DNA of 60,550 nucleotides from CAZRRV01 sp964602735 (GCA_964602735.1 CAZRRV010000005.1:1-60550); one strand, 5' to 3'. Positions 19,795-29,243 are shown, numbered from the stretch's first letter. The notes: generated from the sequence alone by a model not told the origin. Translations and numbers: made by a program.

Positions 19795-21756
19795 TTATTT
19801 CGCGTCCTTCAGCTTTCGGATTCGGTCTCTTAAATACGCCGCGTGTTCGAATTCAAGCATTTTCGCAGCCTGTCGCATTTCCGCGGTGAGCTTCACGATC
19901 AGCTTTTCACGCTCGTTTTTGCTCAATTTCCTGTCTTTTTTCGCGGATTTTTCATCTCTCGGGGTCATTTCTATAATATCGCGCACATCTTTAACCACCG
20001 TTTTCGGCACAATCCCGTGCTCCGCGTTGTACTGCGCCTGTTTGGCGCGTCGGCGCTCGGTTTCGAATATCGCCCTTTCCATCGAAGGAGTGACGGAATC
20101 GGCATACATGATAACCTGCCCGCCGGCGTTGCGCGCCGCCCGGCCTATCGTCTGGATCAACGATGTTTCGCTGCGCAGAAAGCCCTCTTTGTCGGCATCC
20201 AATATCGCGACCAGAGAAACCTCGGGAATATCAAGACCCTCGCGCAGCAGATTTATCCCCACAAGGACATCGAAAACGCCGAGCCGCAAATCACGGATTA
20301 TTTCCATGCGCTCGATCGTTTCGATATCGTAGTGAAGATACCTTACCTTAAAATCCATATTTTCGAGATATTCGGTTAAATCCTCCGCCATTTTTTTCGT
20401 AAGCGTTGTTACAAGCACGCGCTCGTTACGGTCGATCCGCAGCCTTATTTCAGACGCCAGATCGTCGATCTGACCCTCGGTCGGTTTTACCGTAACTTTC
20501 GGATCGAGCAGCCCCGTCGGTCGGATCACCTGTTCGACCACCTGCGCCGATCTCGATTTTTCAAAATCCCCCGGCGTGGCGGAAACGAAAATAACCTGGT
20601 TGATTTTTTCGTAATATTCGTCAAAATCAAGCGGTCGGTTATCGTACGCCGACGGCAGGCGGAAACCGTAATCCACCAGGTTCTGTTTCCTTGCCCGGTC
20701 GCCGGCGTACATCCCTCTTACCTGCGGGAGCGTAACGTGGGATTCGTCGACGAACATTAAAAAATCATCGGGGAAATAGTCGAGCAACGTGAAAGGCGTG
20801 CTGCCGGGGGCGCGCCCCGCCAGCACCCGCGAATAATTTTCAACGCCCTTGCAGGTACCTATTTCCCTTAACATTTCAATATCGTATTCGGTGCGCTGCC
20901 TTATGCGCTGCGCCTCGATAAACCGTCCGCTTTCCTCGAACACACGGACCCTGTCTTCCATCTCGCGCCGCAGTTCTTTAAGAGCGTTTTCTTTTCTGTC
21001 TTCCGGGACGATATAATGTGACGCGGGATAAACCGCCGCGTGAGCGAGCCGTTCCTTAATTTCGCCCGTAAGAGGGGAAAAAGACGACAGACGGTCGACC
21101 TCGTCGTCGAACAGTTCCACGCGGAGAGCGGTCTCTCCCGAATACGCGGGGAAAATTTCGATCACATCCCCGCGCACCCGGAATTTGTTCCGCGTAAAAT
21201 TAAAATCGTTCCTTTCGTATTGAAGGCGTACCAGCTTTTCGATTAAATCCTCGCGGGATATTCGGGCCCCCTCGCGCAGAGATACCACCATATTCCTGTA
21301 ATCTATCGGGTTCCCGAGCGAATATATGCACGAAACGCTCGCGACTATTATTACATCTCTGCGTTCGGAAAGGGCGCATGTCGCCGAATGGCGGAGCTTG
21401 TCGATTTCGTCGTTTATCGCGGAATCTTTTTCGATATAGGTATCGGTGCCCGGAACATACGCCTCGGGCTGATAGTAATCGTAATACGAAACAAAATATT
21501 CCACCGCGTTTTCGGGAAAAAATTCCCGGAATTCCGAGCAGAGCTGAGCGGCAAGGGTTTTGTTGTGGGCAAGGACAAGTGTCGGCCGGTTCACGCGGGC
21601 AATAATGTTAGCCATGGTAAATGTTTTCCCCGACCCGGTTACCCCGAGCAGTGTCTGCTCGCGGTACCCTTTTAACAGCCCGTCGGTTAAAGCCTCGATT
21701 GCCTGCGGCTGATCGCCCGTAATATTATACGGCGCATGAAGGCGAAAATTTTCCAT
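19795..21756 (-). CDS. uvrB: Excinuclease ABC subunit B
   Basis: 653 aa. The damage-verifying helicase-like subunit that loads UvrC. Walker A LLGVTGSGKTFTMAN near residue 37, the beta-hairpin region YYDYYQPEAYVPGTDTYIEKD near 92, DESHVTLPQ near 340, helicase motif VI QTIGRAARN near 542 and a C-terminal UvrC-binding UVR motif (LTAEMRQAAKMLEFEHAAYLRD). Length is normal. The ATG at 21756 follows the PBP gene by 41 bases, a stretch that itself contains an imperfect hairpin, so partial read-through from the PBP promoter is possible. Confidence 0.97.
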   Translation of the reverse strand: MENFRLHAPYNITGDQPQAIEALTDGLLKGYREQTLLGVTGSGKTFTMANIIARVNRPTLVLAHNKTLAAQLCSEFREFFPENAVEYFVSYYDYYQPEAYVPGTDTYIEKDSAINDEIDKLRHSATCALSERRDVIIVASVSCIYSLGNPIDYRNMVVSLREGARISREDLIEKLVRLQYERNDFNFTRNKFRVRGDVIEIFPAYSGETALRVELFDDEVDRLSSFSPLTGEIKERLAHAAVYPASHYIVPEDRKENALKELRREMEDRVRVFEESGRFIEAQRIRQRTEYDIEMLREIGTCKGVENYSRVLAGRAPGSTPFTLLDYFPDDFLMFVDESHVTLPQVRGMYAGDRARKQNLVDYGFRLPSAYDNRPLDFDEYYEKINQVIFVSATPGDFEKSRSAQVVEQVIRPTGLLDPKVTVKPTEGQIDDLASEIRLRIDRNERVLVTTLTKKMAEDLTEYLENMDFKVRYLHYDIETIERMEIIRDLRLGVFDVLVGINLLREGLDIPEVSLVAILDADKEGFLRSETSLIQTIGRAARNAGGQVIMYADSVTPSMERAIFETERRRAKQAQYNAEHGIVPKTVVKDVRDIIEMTPRDEKSAKKDRKLSKNEREKLIVKLTAEMRQAAKMLEFEHAAYLRDRIRKLKDAK

Positions 21757-21797
21757 GAATCCTCTCTTTTATTAAGCGCCGCACGCCCGCCGTGCGC

Positions 21798-24059
21798 TTA
21801 TTTAACCGGGTCCGCGAGTTTCCCGCTGTGCCTCGTACAGGCGGGCAGATAGCTCGACTTGAAGTACCCCGTCGCGGTTCCGGGGCAGGATGTTGTGGCG
21901 AGCAGGCCGGTGGATGTGCAGTACTTTCTTTTCTGAACATACTGGCTTTCCTCAAACACACGGGGATCGAGATTGGCGTGTACGGAACTCATAACCGTGC
22001 GCCACAGCAGATTCGCGCTGCCCATATTTCTTATCGTATTGTTGTAATCGTAACCGTACCAGCACGCCGCGACATAATACGGCGTACCGCCGACAAACCA
22101 GCAGTCGAGGTTATCGTTGGTGGAGCCCGTTTTCCCGTAGGCCTTGAATTTCGAACTGAATCCGCGAACCGCGGCGCCTGTGCCCTGGCTGCCGTAAATG
22201 ACATTCTGGAGCATATGGTTCATCACGCAGGCGGTATCTTCGCTTATGGCGATGGTCGGGGTATAGTCCTCGTTTGAAAGGATAACCTCTTTGCCGAACT
22301 GATCGGTTATCGTAAGATATGTTGTGGGCTCGTAGTATTTCCCGAGGTTGCCGAATATCGCGTATGCCGCCGCCGCCTGCATCGTGGTAACGCCCCGGCT
22401 GTTTCCGCCGAGCCCGATCGACGCAAGGTTCATATCGATGTCCTCGTCCAAATAAGTATACTTCAGGGTATCGTGCAAAAACTTAAAGGATTTCTCGAGT
22501 CCCATCTGATTGATCAGATTAACGGGTATGGTGTTTATCGAACGTTCCAGCGCTTTGTACGCGAAAGTGTTGCCGCCGTAATATCCGGTGGCGTTGGCCG
22601 GCCATTTTTTACCGTTTACCGTCATGGTCGTCTGATCTTTAAGTATGGTTGAATATGTTATCGTGTTCGATTCGATGGCCGGCGCGTAAGCCGCCACGGG
22701 CTTGATGGTGGAACCCGGCTGATTCGGCATATCGGTGGCGCGGTTAAGCCCCCGGTTTACGGTTTTTTTGCCCTGCCCGCCTACTATGCCCACAACATGA
22801 CCCTGATAATCCATCACCGTCATGGAAGACTGCACATTATATGTTTCACCTTTGTACTGCTGGGTTTCTCTGAAATAGCTCGGGTTCTGATATACTTTAT
22901 CTATCGCTTCCTGAATGCTCGGAACCATTGTGCAGTAGATTTTGTAGCCGCCGTTGTAGAAGTTGTTCGCGGCGTATGTTTCGTCGTAATTATAGGTTTT
23001 TGAAAGATCGGAGATAACCTCGTCGATCAACGCGTCTACGAAATAGGAGTTTATCTGCTGTTCTTTCTCGTTGTCTTTCGCTACAATCTCCAAATCCTCT
23101 TTTATTGCTCCGTTATACTCTTTTTGCGAAATATAGCCCTGATCGAGCATCTCATAGAGAACCGTGTTGCGGCGTTTTTTGTTTTCCTCCGGGTTCAAAT
23201 CCGGGCGGTACCCCTCGGGATTTCTCGCCATACCCGCGAGGCTTGCGCACTCCACGAGAGAAAGCTCGTTTGCGGATTTCCCGAAATAATAGTTCGCCGC
23301 GACTTCAACCCCGCTTATCCCGTGTGCCAGCGGCACTATGTTCAGATAACATTCGAGTATTGTTTCTTTCGAATAGTGTATTTCCAAATATCTGGCGCGC
23401 ATAATTTCGCGTATTTTGCGCATGGCGTCGGTTTTTTTGTCTCCCGTTAAATTTTTAACAAGCTGCTGGGTTATCGTCGATCCTCCCTGATTGGAACTGT
23501 AAAAATGGAGGAACAGGTTAGCGAACGCGGAGAAGGTTCTTTTCCAGTCGACGCCGTTATGGTCGGCGAAACGCTTGTCTTCAATGGCGATAAAGGCGTT
23601 CTGCAAATTCTGCGGCATTTCTTCCAGCGAAATCCATATCCGGTTTTCGCCGCCGTGCAGCCGCTGAAGTTCCTCCCATTCGCCCGTCCGCTCGTTTTGA
23701 ACATAAACGGTGGTTGTAAAATTCATAGTCAGGTGATCGAGGTTTTCCGACATCGTGGAATCAACAAAATTAAACGCGTAAACCAGAACCGAGCCCACAA
23801 CCAGGCACACGGTTATAACCACTACCAGAAACATCGACAGCACAACTCTGCCGAATATGTGCCGCCCTTTATGCTCTTTCTTTTTTCCTTTCCCGCCGTT
23901 CCCGGTTCTCCCGCGCGACCCGTGATCGCCGCCGTCGCGCGCGCTTTTATTCGCTCCGCGCTTGCTTTGATTGTACATTTTACGGTATTCTTTAACATCA
24001 AAGTCGAAATCGTCGTCGTCAAACGGATCGTGGTCGGATCCCCTGTAGATCTCGCTCAT
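21798..24059 (-). CDS. Class A penicillin-binding protein (PBP1A-type)
   Basis: 753 aa. Bifunctional peptidoglycan glycosyltransferase and DD-transpeptidase in the cell membrane. An acidic then Lys-rich cytoplasmic tail, one TM helix (about 68-95), a GT51 domain with catalytic Glu160 in FIAIEDKRF and QGGSTITQQLVKN, then a transpeptidase domain with Ser450 in QPGSTIKP, SIN at 507-509 and KTGST at 643-647. The extreme C-terminus is a short Cys-containing segment. The ATG at 24059 has GGGAGG eight bases upstream; a GTG three codons earlier lies in the spacer. It has its own promoter (24146-24174) and a long-loop hairpin in the 5' leader. Confidence 0.93.
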   Translation of the reverse strand: MSEIYRGSDHDPFDDDDFDFDVKEYRKMYNQSKRGANKSARDGGDHGSRGRTGNGGKGKKKEHKGRHIFGRVVLSMFLVVVITVCLVVGSVLVYAFNFVDSTMSENLDHLTMNFTTTVYVQNERTGEWEELQRLHGGENRIWISLEEMPQNLQNAFIAIEDKRFADHNGVDWKRTFSAFANLFLHFYSSNQGGSTITQQLVKNLTGDKKTDAMRKIREIMRARYLEIHYSKETILECYLNIVPLAHGISGVEVAANYYFGKSANELSLVECASLAGMARNPEGYRPDLNPEENKKRRNTVLYEMLDQGYISQKEYNGAIKEDLEIVAKDNEKEQQINSYFVDALIDEVISDLSKTYNYDETYAANNFYNGGYKIYCTMVPSIQEAIDKVYQNPSYFRETQQYKGETYNVQSSMTVMDYQGHVVGIVGGQGKKTVNRGLNRATDMPNQPGSTIKPVAAYAPAIESNTITYSTILKDQTTMTVNGKKWPANATGYYGGNTFAYKALERSINTIPVNLINQMGLEKSFKFLHDTLKYTYLDEDIDMNLASIGLGGNSRGVTTMQAAAAYAIFGNLGKYYEPTTYLTITDQFGKEVILSNEDYTPTIAISEDTACVMNHMLQNVIYGSQGTGAAVRGFSSKFKAYGKTGSTNDNLDCWFVGGTPYYVAACWYGYDYNNTIRNMGSANLLWRTVMSSVHANLDPRVFEESQYVQKRKYCTSTGLLATTSCPGTATGYFKSSYLPACTRHSGKLADPVK

Positions 24060-24091
24060 AAAAAGCACCTCCCGTGGTCTGCTTTTAACAT

Positions 24092-24126
24092 CGGCAATGC
24101 CCGCCGTAATTTATACCGCATTGCCG
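24092..24126 (-). other. Hairpin in the 5' leader of the PBP gene
   Basis: A perfect nine-base stem, CGGCAATGC with GCATTGCCG, around a 17-base loop, lies between the promoter and the ribosome binding site. The arms resemble the terminal repeats of the element at 52758-52938 (GGCAACACCGC), so it could be either a regulatory hairpin or a remnant; neither is shown. Confidence 0.4.
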
Positions 24127-24145
24127 GCCAACCGAAACCCCGTAC

Positions 24146-24174
24146 ATTCTATCACAAACGACCGTGTTTTGCAA
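24146..24174 (-). promoter_or_regulatory. Promoter for the PBP gene
   Basis: Minus strand TTGCAA (24169-24174), 17 bases, TAGAAT (24146-24151). The predicted transcript start is near 24139, leaving a leader of about 80 bases. Confidence 0.7.
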
Positions 24175-24179
24175 CCGGC

Positions 24180-24201
24180 AAAAAGCGGCGCCGGCTCCGC
24201 C
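24180..24201 (-). terminator. Terminator after the metallophosphoesterase gene
   Basis: Directly after the stop codon on the minus strand a short GC-rich hairpin (GCGG…CCGC) is followed by five Ts. The stem is short, so confidence is moderate. Confidence 0.45.
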
Positions 24202-24882
24202 TCACCGGGCGATGCACAGGGGAGTGAAATTCAGAAAATCGGCGGACACAAGCCGCAGAGCCACTCCCTCATATTCGCCCGGCGGTAAATTCCGCCCCGT
24301 GTTATGGATATGACCGTAATACACGGTGTCGACATTATGCTTTTTAATAACGGAAAAAATCTCCTCGCAAACCGTATTTCCGCAAACCGGGGGATAATGC
24401 AGAAAGACAAGACGCTTTTTGCCGGTACCGTCCGCAAGCGAAAGGGCATATTCCAGCCGCAGAGCCTCGCGGGCGAGAATCTTCCGGTTCTCTCCCCCGT
24501 CGGCCGCCCAGCCCCGGGTCCCGCAAACGCAATACTCCTCCGTCTCGTAAATCTTGTTATGAAGCAGGGTAACGCTTTTTATGCCGTTCTCCGCGAAGAA
24601 CCCGTCCATCTTGTTCGCGGTGCTCCACCACAGGTCATGGTTGCCCTTGAAAAGGATTTTTTTACCGTTCAGCCCGTCGAGAAAGCGAAAATCCGGCAGG
24701 GTCTCCTCGATTTTCATACCCCACGAAAAATCGCCGGGGATAACGACCGTGTCGTTTTCCCCCACACATCTCTGCCAGTTCCGCTCCAGTCTCTCCACAT
24801 AGTTCTCCCACCCGCGGAACTTGTCCATCGGCTTGTCAACTCCGAGAGACAGATGCAAATCGGAAACGGCGAATATCGACAT
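24202..24882 (-). CDS. Metallophosphoesterase family protein
   Basis: 226 aa. Calcineurin-like phosphoesterase with the dimetal motifs FAVSDLHL at the N-terminus, VIPGDFSWG near residue 48, LFKGNHDLWW near 75, VFLHYPPV near 162 and TVYYGHIHN near 190. The substrate is not predictable. ATG at 24882 has GGGAGGG six bases upstream and gives the family N-terminus; a longer open frame to 24948 runs into thrC. It is the last gene of the rplS-to-here run of minus-strand genes. Confidence 0.85.
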   Translation of the reverse strand: MSIFAVSDLHLSLGVDKPMDKFRGWENYVERLERNWQRCVGENDTVVIPGDFSWGMKIEETLPDFRFLDGLNGKKILFKGNHDLWWSTANKMDGFFAENGIKSVTLLHNKIYETEEYCVCGTRGWAADGGENRKILAREALRLEYALSLADGTGKKRLVFLHYPPVCGNTVCEEIFSVIKKHNVDTVYYGHIHNTGRNLPPGEYEGVALRLVSADFLNFTPLCIAR

Positions 24883-24902
24883 TACGCACCCTCCCGCCGC
24901 GG

Positions 24903-26384
24903 TTACAGATTGGCGAGCACCGTATCGGGTATTTCCTCTTTTTCGCATACATCGCCGAATCTTATATCGCGGTTTTTAAGCGACGAGAGCGGCGCGGGAA
25001 CGGGTTTGCCGGTAAGATTGTGCAATTCCCGGATCGCGTCGAACTCGTCGCCCCGTACGGTTTCGCCGGTAATCGCTTTCAGCACCGCCGGAGCGAATTT
25101 ATACGGGCTCGCGGTCGACATAACGACAACGGGGCGATCGGCCCGTTCGTTTTTAATATAATCTTCACAGACGCCAAGCGCAACGGCGGTATGGGTATCG
25201 GCGAGATAGCCGCGTTCGCGGTAAAAGCGGCGTATGATTTCAAGCGTTTGCTCATCGTCGCGGCTGCCGGCGTAAAATATTTCTTTCATCGATTCCGACA
25301 CATCGGAGCCGACGGTAAATTCCCCGGTTTCCGCGAGACTCTTCTGCATGTCTGCGACCCGCTCGCAGTCGTGCCCGCAAAGTTCGTAGAGCATTCTTTC
25401 GAGATTGCTCGATACCAGAATGTCCATCGACGGAGAGCAGGTTTTGTAAAACTCGCGGTTGCGGGAATATGTTCCGGTATGCATAAAGTCGGTAAGCACC
25501 CGGTTTTTGTTCGAGGCGCAAATCAGCCGCTTTATCGGAACACCCGACCGTTTCGCGTAATACGCCGCGAGAATGTTGCCGAAATTTCCCGTCGGCACGG
25601 CGACGTCAAACCCGTCGGATAAGTCCTCGCCGCGGTTCGCAAGGTCGCAGTACGTCGAAACATAGTAAACGATCTGCGGCACGAGCCTTCCCCAGTTTAT
25701 GGAATTCGCGCTTGAAAACCGCATATTCCTCCCGGCGACACGGCTTATCATTACGGGGTCGGTAAACATCCGTTTAACCGCGGTCTGCGCGTCGTCGAAA
25801 TTTCCGTTTATTCCGCAGACATAAACATTTTCCCCGCTTTGGGTGCACATCTGCAGTTTTTGCATCGCGCTTACCCCCTCGGCGGGGTAAAAAACCATAA
25901 CTTCGGTGCCGGGTACATCGCGGAACCCCTCCAGCGCCGCTTTTCCCGTGTCTCCCGATGTCGCCACCAGAATCAGCGATTTCCTCCCGCCGCCGGCCTT
26001 CCCCGACGCCGCGGTTAAAAGCCGGGGCAGCAGCTGAAGCGCCAGATCCTTAAACGCGCAGGTGGGCCCGTGCCAAAGTTCCGTAACATAAAACTTATCG
26101 CCGATTTTCACAAGCGGCGCGGGCTCGCCGTTTTCAAAATTTTCTCCGTACGCCGAGCCGACACAGCCGTCTATTTCCTCATCGGTGAAATCCGTGAGGT
26201 ACTTTTTCAAAACCGCGGAGGCCCGCCCGCGGTAATCCGAATTTCGCAAAGCGGCAAATTCCTCCGCGCCGATCGCGGGTATCGTTTCGGGTACGAAAAG
26301 CCCGCCCTCGGGAGAAATCCCCTCGCAGATTGCCGCCGCGGACGGCACGCCCTTCAAATTGTTCCGTGTACTGTAATAAACCAT
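24903..26384 (-). CDS. thrC: Threonine synthase
   Basis: 493 aa, the long ThrC form. PLP enzyme converting O-phosphohomoserine to threonine. The N-terminus MVYYSTRNNLKGVPSAAAICEG-type pattern, PLP lysine K112 in GPTCAFKDLAL, LVATSGDTGKAALEG near 160 and FSSANSINWGRLVPQ near 225 are all in place. It is not next to hom or thrB and has no leader peptide. It starts 17 bases after the yraN stop. Confidence 0.94.
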   Translation of the reverse strand: MVYYSTRNNLKGVPSAAAICEGISPEGGLFVPETIPAIGAEEFAALRNSDYRGRASAVLKKYLTDFTDEEIDGCVGSAYGENFENGEPAPLVKIGDKFYVTELWHGPTCAFKDLALQLLPRLLTAASGKAGGGRKSLILVATSGDTGKAALEGFRDVPGTEVMVFYPAEGVSAMQKLQMCTQSGENVYVCGINGNFDDAQTAVKRMFTDPVMISRVAGRNMRFSSANSINWGRLVPQIVYYVSTYCDLANRGEDLSDGFDVAVPTGNFGNILAAYYAKRSGVPIKRLICASNKNRVLTDFMHTGTYSRNREFYKTCSPSMDILVSSNLERMLYELCGHDCERVADMQKSLAETGEFTVGSDVSESMKEIFYAGSRDDEQTLEIIRRFYRERGYLADTHTAVALGVCEDYIKNERADRPVVVMSTASPYKFAPAVLKAITGETVRGDEFDAIRELHNLTGKPVPAPLSSLKNRDIRFGDVCEKEEIPDTVLANL

Positions 26385-26401
26385 TTTCTTTTCCCCCGAA
26401 G

Positions 26402-26767
26402 TCAGTTTCCCTCGGCGTCGAACGCGTCGGGTATGTAATTAAGTTTATAGCCGTTTTCGGTCGCGTATACCTCCGCGACGTCGAACCTCGGCTGCAGTTT
26501 TGTCTCGGTTTGCGATATATAGCAGCCGGCCGTGGCGATTATGCGCTGCCGTTTTCGCCGATCTACAAATTCGCGCGGAGCCGCTATCGCTCCGCTCGAT
26601 CTGAGCTTTACCTCCACAAACAGGATAAGTTGCCCATTCTCGGCTATTATATCTATTTCCCCGTAACGGCTGCGATAATTCCTTTCGGCGATGGCAAAGC
26701 CCCCGTCTTGAAGCCGCCCTGCCACAAACTCCTCGCCGCTGTCGCCGATTATCTTCTTTTTGTTCAT
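26402..26767 (-). CDS. YraN family protein (UPF0102), putative endonuclease
   Basis: 121 aa, normal for the family. It has a restriction-endonuclease-like fold with the GEEFVAGRLQDGGF start, NYRSRYGEIDIIAENG (Asp) and LFVEVKLRSSG (E-x-K) catalytic-type residues. The biological role is unknown. In Firmicutes it normally follows rnhB directly; here a repeat element of about 170 bases separates them. Confidence 0.85.
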   Translation of the reverse strand: MNKKKIIGDSGEEFVAGRLQDGGFAIAERNYRSRYGEIDIIAENGQLILFVEVKLRSSGAIAAPREFVDRRKRQRIIATAGCYISQTETKLQPRFDVAEVYATENGYKLNYIPDAFDAEGN

Positions 26768-26825
26768 ACGCGCGCGTTCCCGCCTCCTTTCGCGGCGCCG
26801 CGAGAAAGCGGCGTCTGATTATTCG

Positions 26826-26996
26826 GGCAATACCGCACAAAGACTGCCGTTCGGATTCGGTAGCGGATTTTTTGCCGGGAGAAAGCAAAAAACGCGGGGA
26901 ATACTTTTGTATTCGCGAGGATTTTGGTAATATACGACGGAAAAGACACCCGTAGATGAGCGGCAAAGGCGGCAGCCGGCCGCCCGGCGGTGTTGC
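26826..26996 (-). repeat. Degenerate copy of an inverted-repeat (MITE-like) element
   Basis: About 171 bases. Read on the minus strand it aligns almost end to end with 52762-52934: both start GCAACACCGCCGGGCGGCC, share GCCGCTCATCTACGGG and AGTATTCCCCGCG, and end in GCGGTRTTGCC. Similarity is roughly 85% by eye, lowest near the 3' quarter. The terminal repeats are GCAACACCGC and GCGGTATTGC, one mismatch apart. There is no coding capacity. Confidence 0.85.
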
Positions 26997-27002
26997 TTTT
27001 AC

Positions 27003-27027
27003 GCACGGTGCGGCAAACCCGCCGTGC
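27003..27027 (-). terminator. Weak hairpin downstream of rnhB
   Basis: GCACGG and CCGTGC can pair around a 13-base loop, about 95 bases after the rnhB stop; no T-run follows. Low support. Confidence 0.25.
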
Positions 27028-27122
27028 ATACGCGGCAATCCCGGCGAAAAAGTATGTAAAACCCGCGCGAACTCATTCCCCGCAGAGCGTTTTATAATGC
27101 CCGCAAATATTTTTACGGAATA

Positions 27123-27746
27123 TTATTCGCGGCTTTCTCCGCCGTGCACGAGAATTTTTTTCAGAAAAGACATACGGTGCACCGGGGACGGGCCGTATTT
27201 CAAAATCGCCGCTATATGCTCTTTCGTTCCGTAACCCGCGTGGCGGGCAAACCCGTACACCGGATATTCCTTATCCAGTTCGCGCATAAGCCGGTCCCTC
27301 GTTACTTTCGCCAGTATCGAGGCGGCGGCTATCGAATTTACGGTCGCGTCGCCGCGGACTACCGCCAGGCCGCAGACAGGGCAGCCGTCAGGGAAACGGT
27401 TGCCGTCGATCAAAGCGTAATCGGCGGGCGGAGAAAGTTTTTTTATCGCACGGTTCATCGCGGTGAAGGTGGCGTTTAAGATATTTGTGTTTTCGATTTC
27501 TTCAACGCCCGCGAACGCGATACCGTAAGCCGTCGCCGCCCCGGTTATCACCGGGAACAGCGCCTCCCGCTTTTTTGCGGAAAGTTTTTTCGAATCGTCC
27601 AAGCCCCCGATCACCAGACCGGCGGGCAGTATGACGGCGGCGGCGCAAACCGGCCCCGCAAGCGGCCCCCTGCCCGCCTCGTCCACGCCGCAGACGGCGG
27701 CATATCCCGCGGCTCTCGCGCGGATTTCGTATTCCTCATTCGGCAT
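27123..27746 (-). CDS. rnhB: Ribonuclease HII
   Basis: 207 aa. Cleaves RNA in RNA/DNA hybrids, including single ribonucleotides in DNA. The active site is clear: CGVDEAGRGPLAG near residue 19 and the DGNRFP / SIAAASILAKVTRDRLM stretch near 117-152, with the final catalytic Asp in that C-terminal half. Length is typical. The start overlaps the rbgA stop by 11 bases, so translation is probably coupled. Confidence 0.95.
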   Translation of the reverse strand: MPNEEYEIRARAAGYAAVCGVDEAGRGPLAGPVCAAAVILPAGLVIGGLDDSKKLSAKKREALFPVITGAATAYGIAFAGVEEIENTNILNATFTAMNRAIKKLSPPADYALIDGNRFPDGCPVCGLAVVRGDATVNSIAAASILAKVTRDRLMRELDKEYPVYGFARHAGYGTKEHIAAILKYGPSPVHRMSFLKKILVHGGESRE

Positions 27747-28596
27747 CGCGCGGCAACTCCAGTGTTATTCTCCCCGTTTTCCCGGCGCGGAAATCGTTCA
27801 GCAGTACAGCCGCCGCCCGTTCGGTATCGATCTTTCCTCCCCGCAGGAGGGCGCACCGCTTTCTGCCAATCCCGTCGAGCAGTTCGCCGGCGGTGCCGGG
27901 AGGCGACGGGAGCGCGTAACGCTCCGCCAGCATCCGCCCGTAGCCGCCCTCCGTAAGCAGTTCCGCCAAACGGCAGGCCAGCGCCTCGGTATCCAGAACC
28001 GAATCCCTGACGGCGCCGACGAACGCCAGATTCTCCCCCGCCGATTTATCGTCGAATTTGGGGCTTAGGATCCCGGGAGTATCAAGCATTTCAAGACCGT
28101 CGCCGATTCGGAACCACTGATTCCCCCGCGTAACGCCGGGTCGGTTTTCAACCTTTGCCGCGGCTCCGCCCGGCAGCCGGTTTATAAGCGACGATTTCCC
28201 TACATTCGGTATTCCGAGCACCATAACGCGGAACGGTTTTCCGCCCGCCCCGTTGCCGCTTTTCCCGCCGGAAAGGCGCTTCAGTTCGCGTACAGGGCCG
28301 CCGATACCTTTGCCCGCGCGGCTGTCGACGGCGAAGGCGGTTTTCCCCTCTTCCCGAAAGCGGCGTATCCACAGTTCCGTGGCGCCGCCGTCAGCCAAAT
28401 CGCACTTGTTTAACACGTATATAACGGGTTTGGTGCCGCCCGCCGGGAATATTTCCGCGCCGGAACTGCTGCGCGGCACCCGGGCGTCGAGAACTTTTAT
28501 ATATGCGTCGCAAAGCGATAAATATTTCTCTATCTGCCGCTTCGCTTTCGACATATGCCCGGGGAACCATTGAACGTTAACGTTTTCGCCGCTCAT
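27736..28596 (-). CDS. rbgA: Ribosome biogenesis GTPase RbgA/YlqF
   Basis: 286 aa. A circularly permuted GTPase that acts late in 50S assembly. The permuted order is visible: VQWFPGHMSKAKRQI at the N-terminus, G4 LNKCDLAD, then G1 GIPNVGKSSLIN and G3 DTPGILSPKF, with a C-terminal helical domain. It overlaps lepB by four bases (ATGA) and rnhB by 11 bases, in the usual Firmicute order. Confidence 0.95.
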   Translation of the reverse strand: MSGENVNVQWFPGHMSKAKRQIEKYLSLCDAYIKVLDARVPRSSSGAEIFPAGGTKPVIYVLNKCDLADGGATELWIRRFREEGKTAFAVDSRAGKGIGGPVRELKRLSGGKSGNGAGGKPFRVMVLGIPNVGKSSLINRLPGGAAAKVENRPGVTRGNQWFRIGDGLEMLDTPGILSPKFDDKSAGENLAFVGAVRDSVLDTEALACRLAELLTEGGYGRMLAERYALPSPPGTAGELLDGIGRKRCALLRGGKIDTERAAAVLLNDFRAGKTGRITLELPRDAE

Positions 28597-29174
28597 GCCA
28601 CACGCCCGAACCTGTTAAAGGGGAATATGCGAAGCACGACCCTGCCGAGTATATATTTAACATTTACCTGACCGATGCCCGAATCCCGGCTGTCTTTCGA
28701 CACGGCGCGATTGTCTCCGAGAACAAAAACACAGCCTTTTTTTACGGTAAGGGGGAACTCCACATCGTCCTGACGGTGGGTCGGGGTTTTCGTATACGGT
28801 TCGTCGAGCGCTTCGCCGTCGACATAAACGACGCCCTCTTCGAAATCAATATCGACCGTCTGCCCCTCCGTTGCGATAACCCGCTTGATTATGGGCTCGC
28901 TGCCCTCGGCCGGTCGCCCGGGAGTGTTGTAATGATCGCGCGATATTACGACGATGTCTCCGTTTTCGGGATGATAAAACAGGCGGGAGATCATTACTTT
29001 ATCCCCCTCCAGCACCGTATCTTCCATCGATTCGCCCCGTATTCCCACAATACGGAACACAAATGTAAACACGGTTATCATAATAATCACCGCGAAAACA
29101 ATCGAATCAATCCAGTCGAACGCCTCGACAAAAAGCGGCGGCCTTTTGCGAGGCACGTTTTCCCCGTTTTCCAT
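28593..29174 (-). CDS. lepB: Signal peptidase I
   Basis: 193 aa. Membrane serine protease removing signal peptides. One N-terminal TM helix (about residues 20-42) is followed by the catalytic Ser in GIRGESMEDT and the Lys in IIKRVIATEGQ, then GDNRAVSKDSRDSG. The short length matches Gram-positive SipS-type enzymes. ATG at 29174 has ACGGGAG eight bases upstream. It lies downstream of the rplS terminator but may be fed by read-through; no separate promoter was seen. Confidence 0.94.
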   Translation of the reverse strand: MENGENVPRKRPPLFVEAFDWIDSIVFAVIIMITVFTFVFRIVGIRGESMEDTVLEGDKVMISRLFYHPENGDIVVISRDHYNTPGRPAEGSEPIIKRVIATEGQTVDIDFEEGVVYVDGEALDEPYTKTPTHRQDDVEFPLTVKKGCVFVLGDNRAVSKDSRDSGIGQVNVKYILGRVVLRIFPFNRFGRVA

Positions 29175-29215
29175 AACATACTCCCGTAACCGTTATCCGC
29201 CGTCGGGCGGCGGGT

Positions 29216-29243
29216 AAATAAAAGGGACAAGCGGCCTTGTCCC
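29216..29243 (-). terminator. Intrinsic terminator after rplS
   Basis: A perfect eight-base stem GGGACAAG/CTTGTCCC with a four-base loop, followed on the minus strand by TTTTATTT. It lies seven bases after the rplS stop, between rplS and lepB. It is the only clear hairpin-plus-T-run terminator I found in the window. Confidence 0.85.

Larger units (their letters stand above)
26768..27122. other. Intergenic region rnhB-yraN
   Basis: 355 bases without a gene. It contains the degenerate copy of the inverted-repeat element (26826-26996) and, nearer rnhB, a short stem GCACGG/CCGTGC (27003-27027) that may help end the rnhB transcript. No promoter for yraN was recognised with confidence. Confidence 0.6.
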
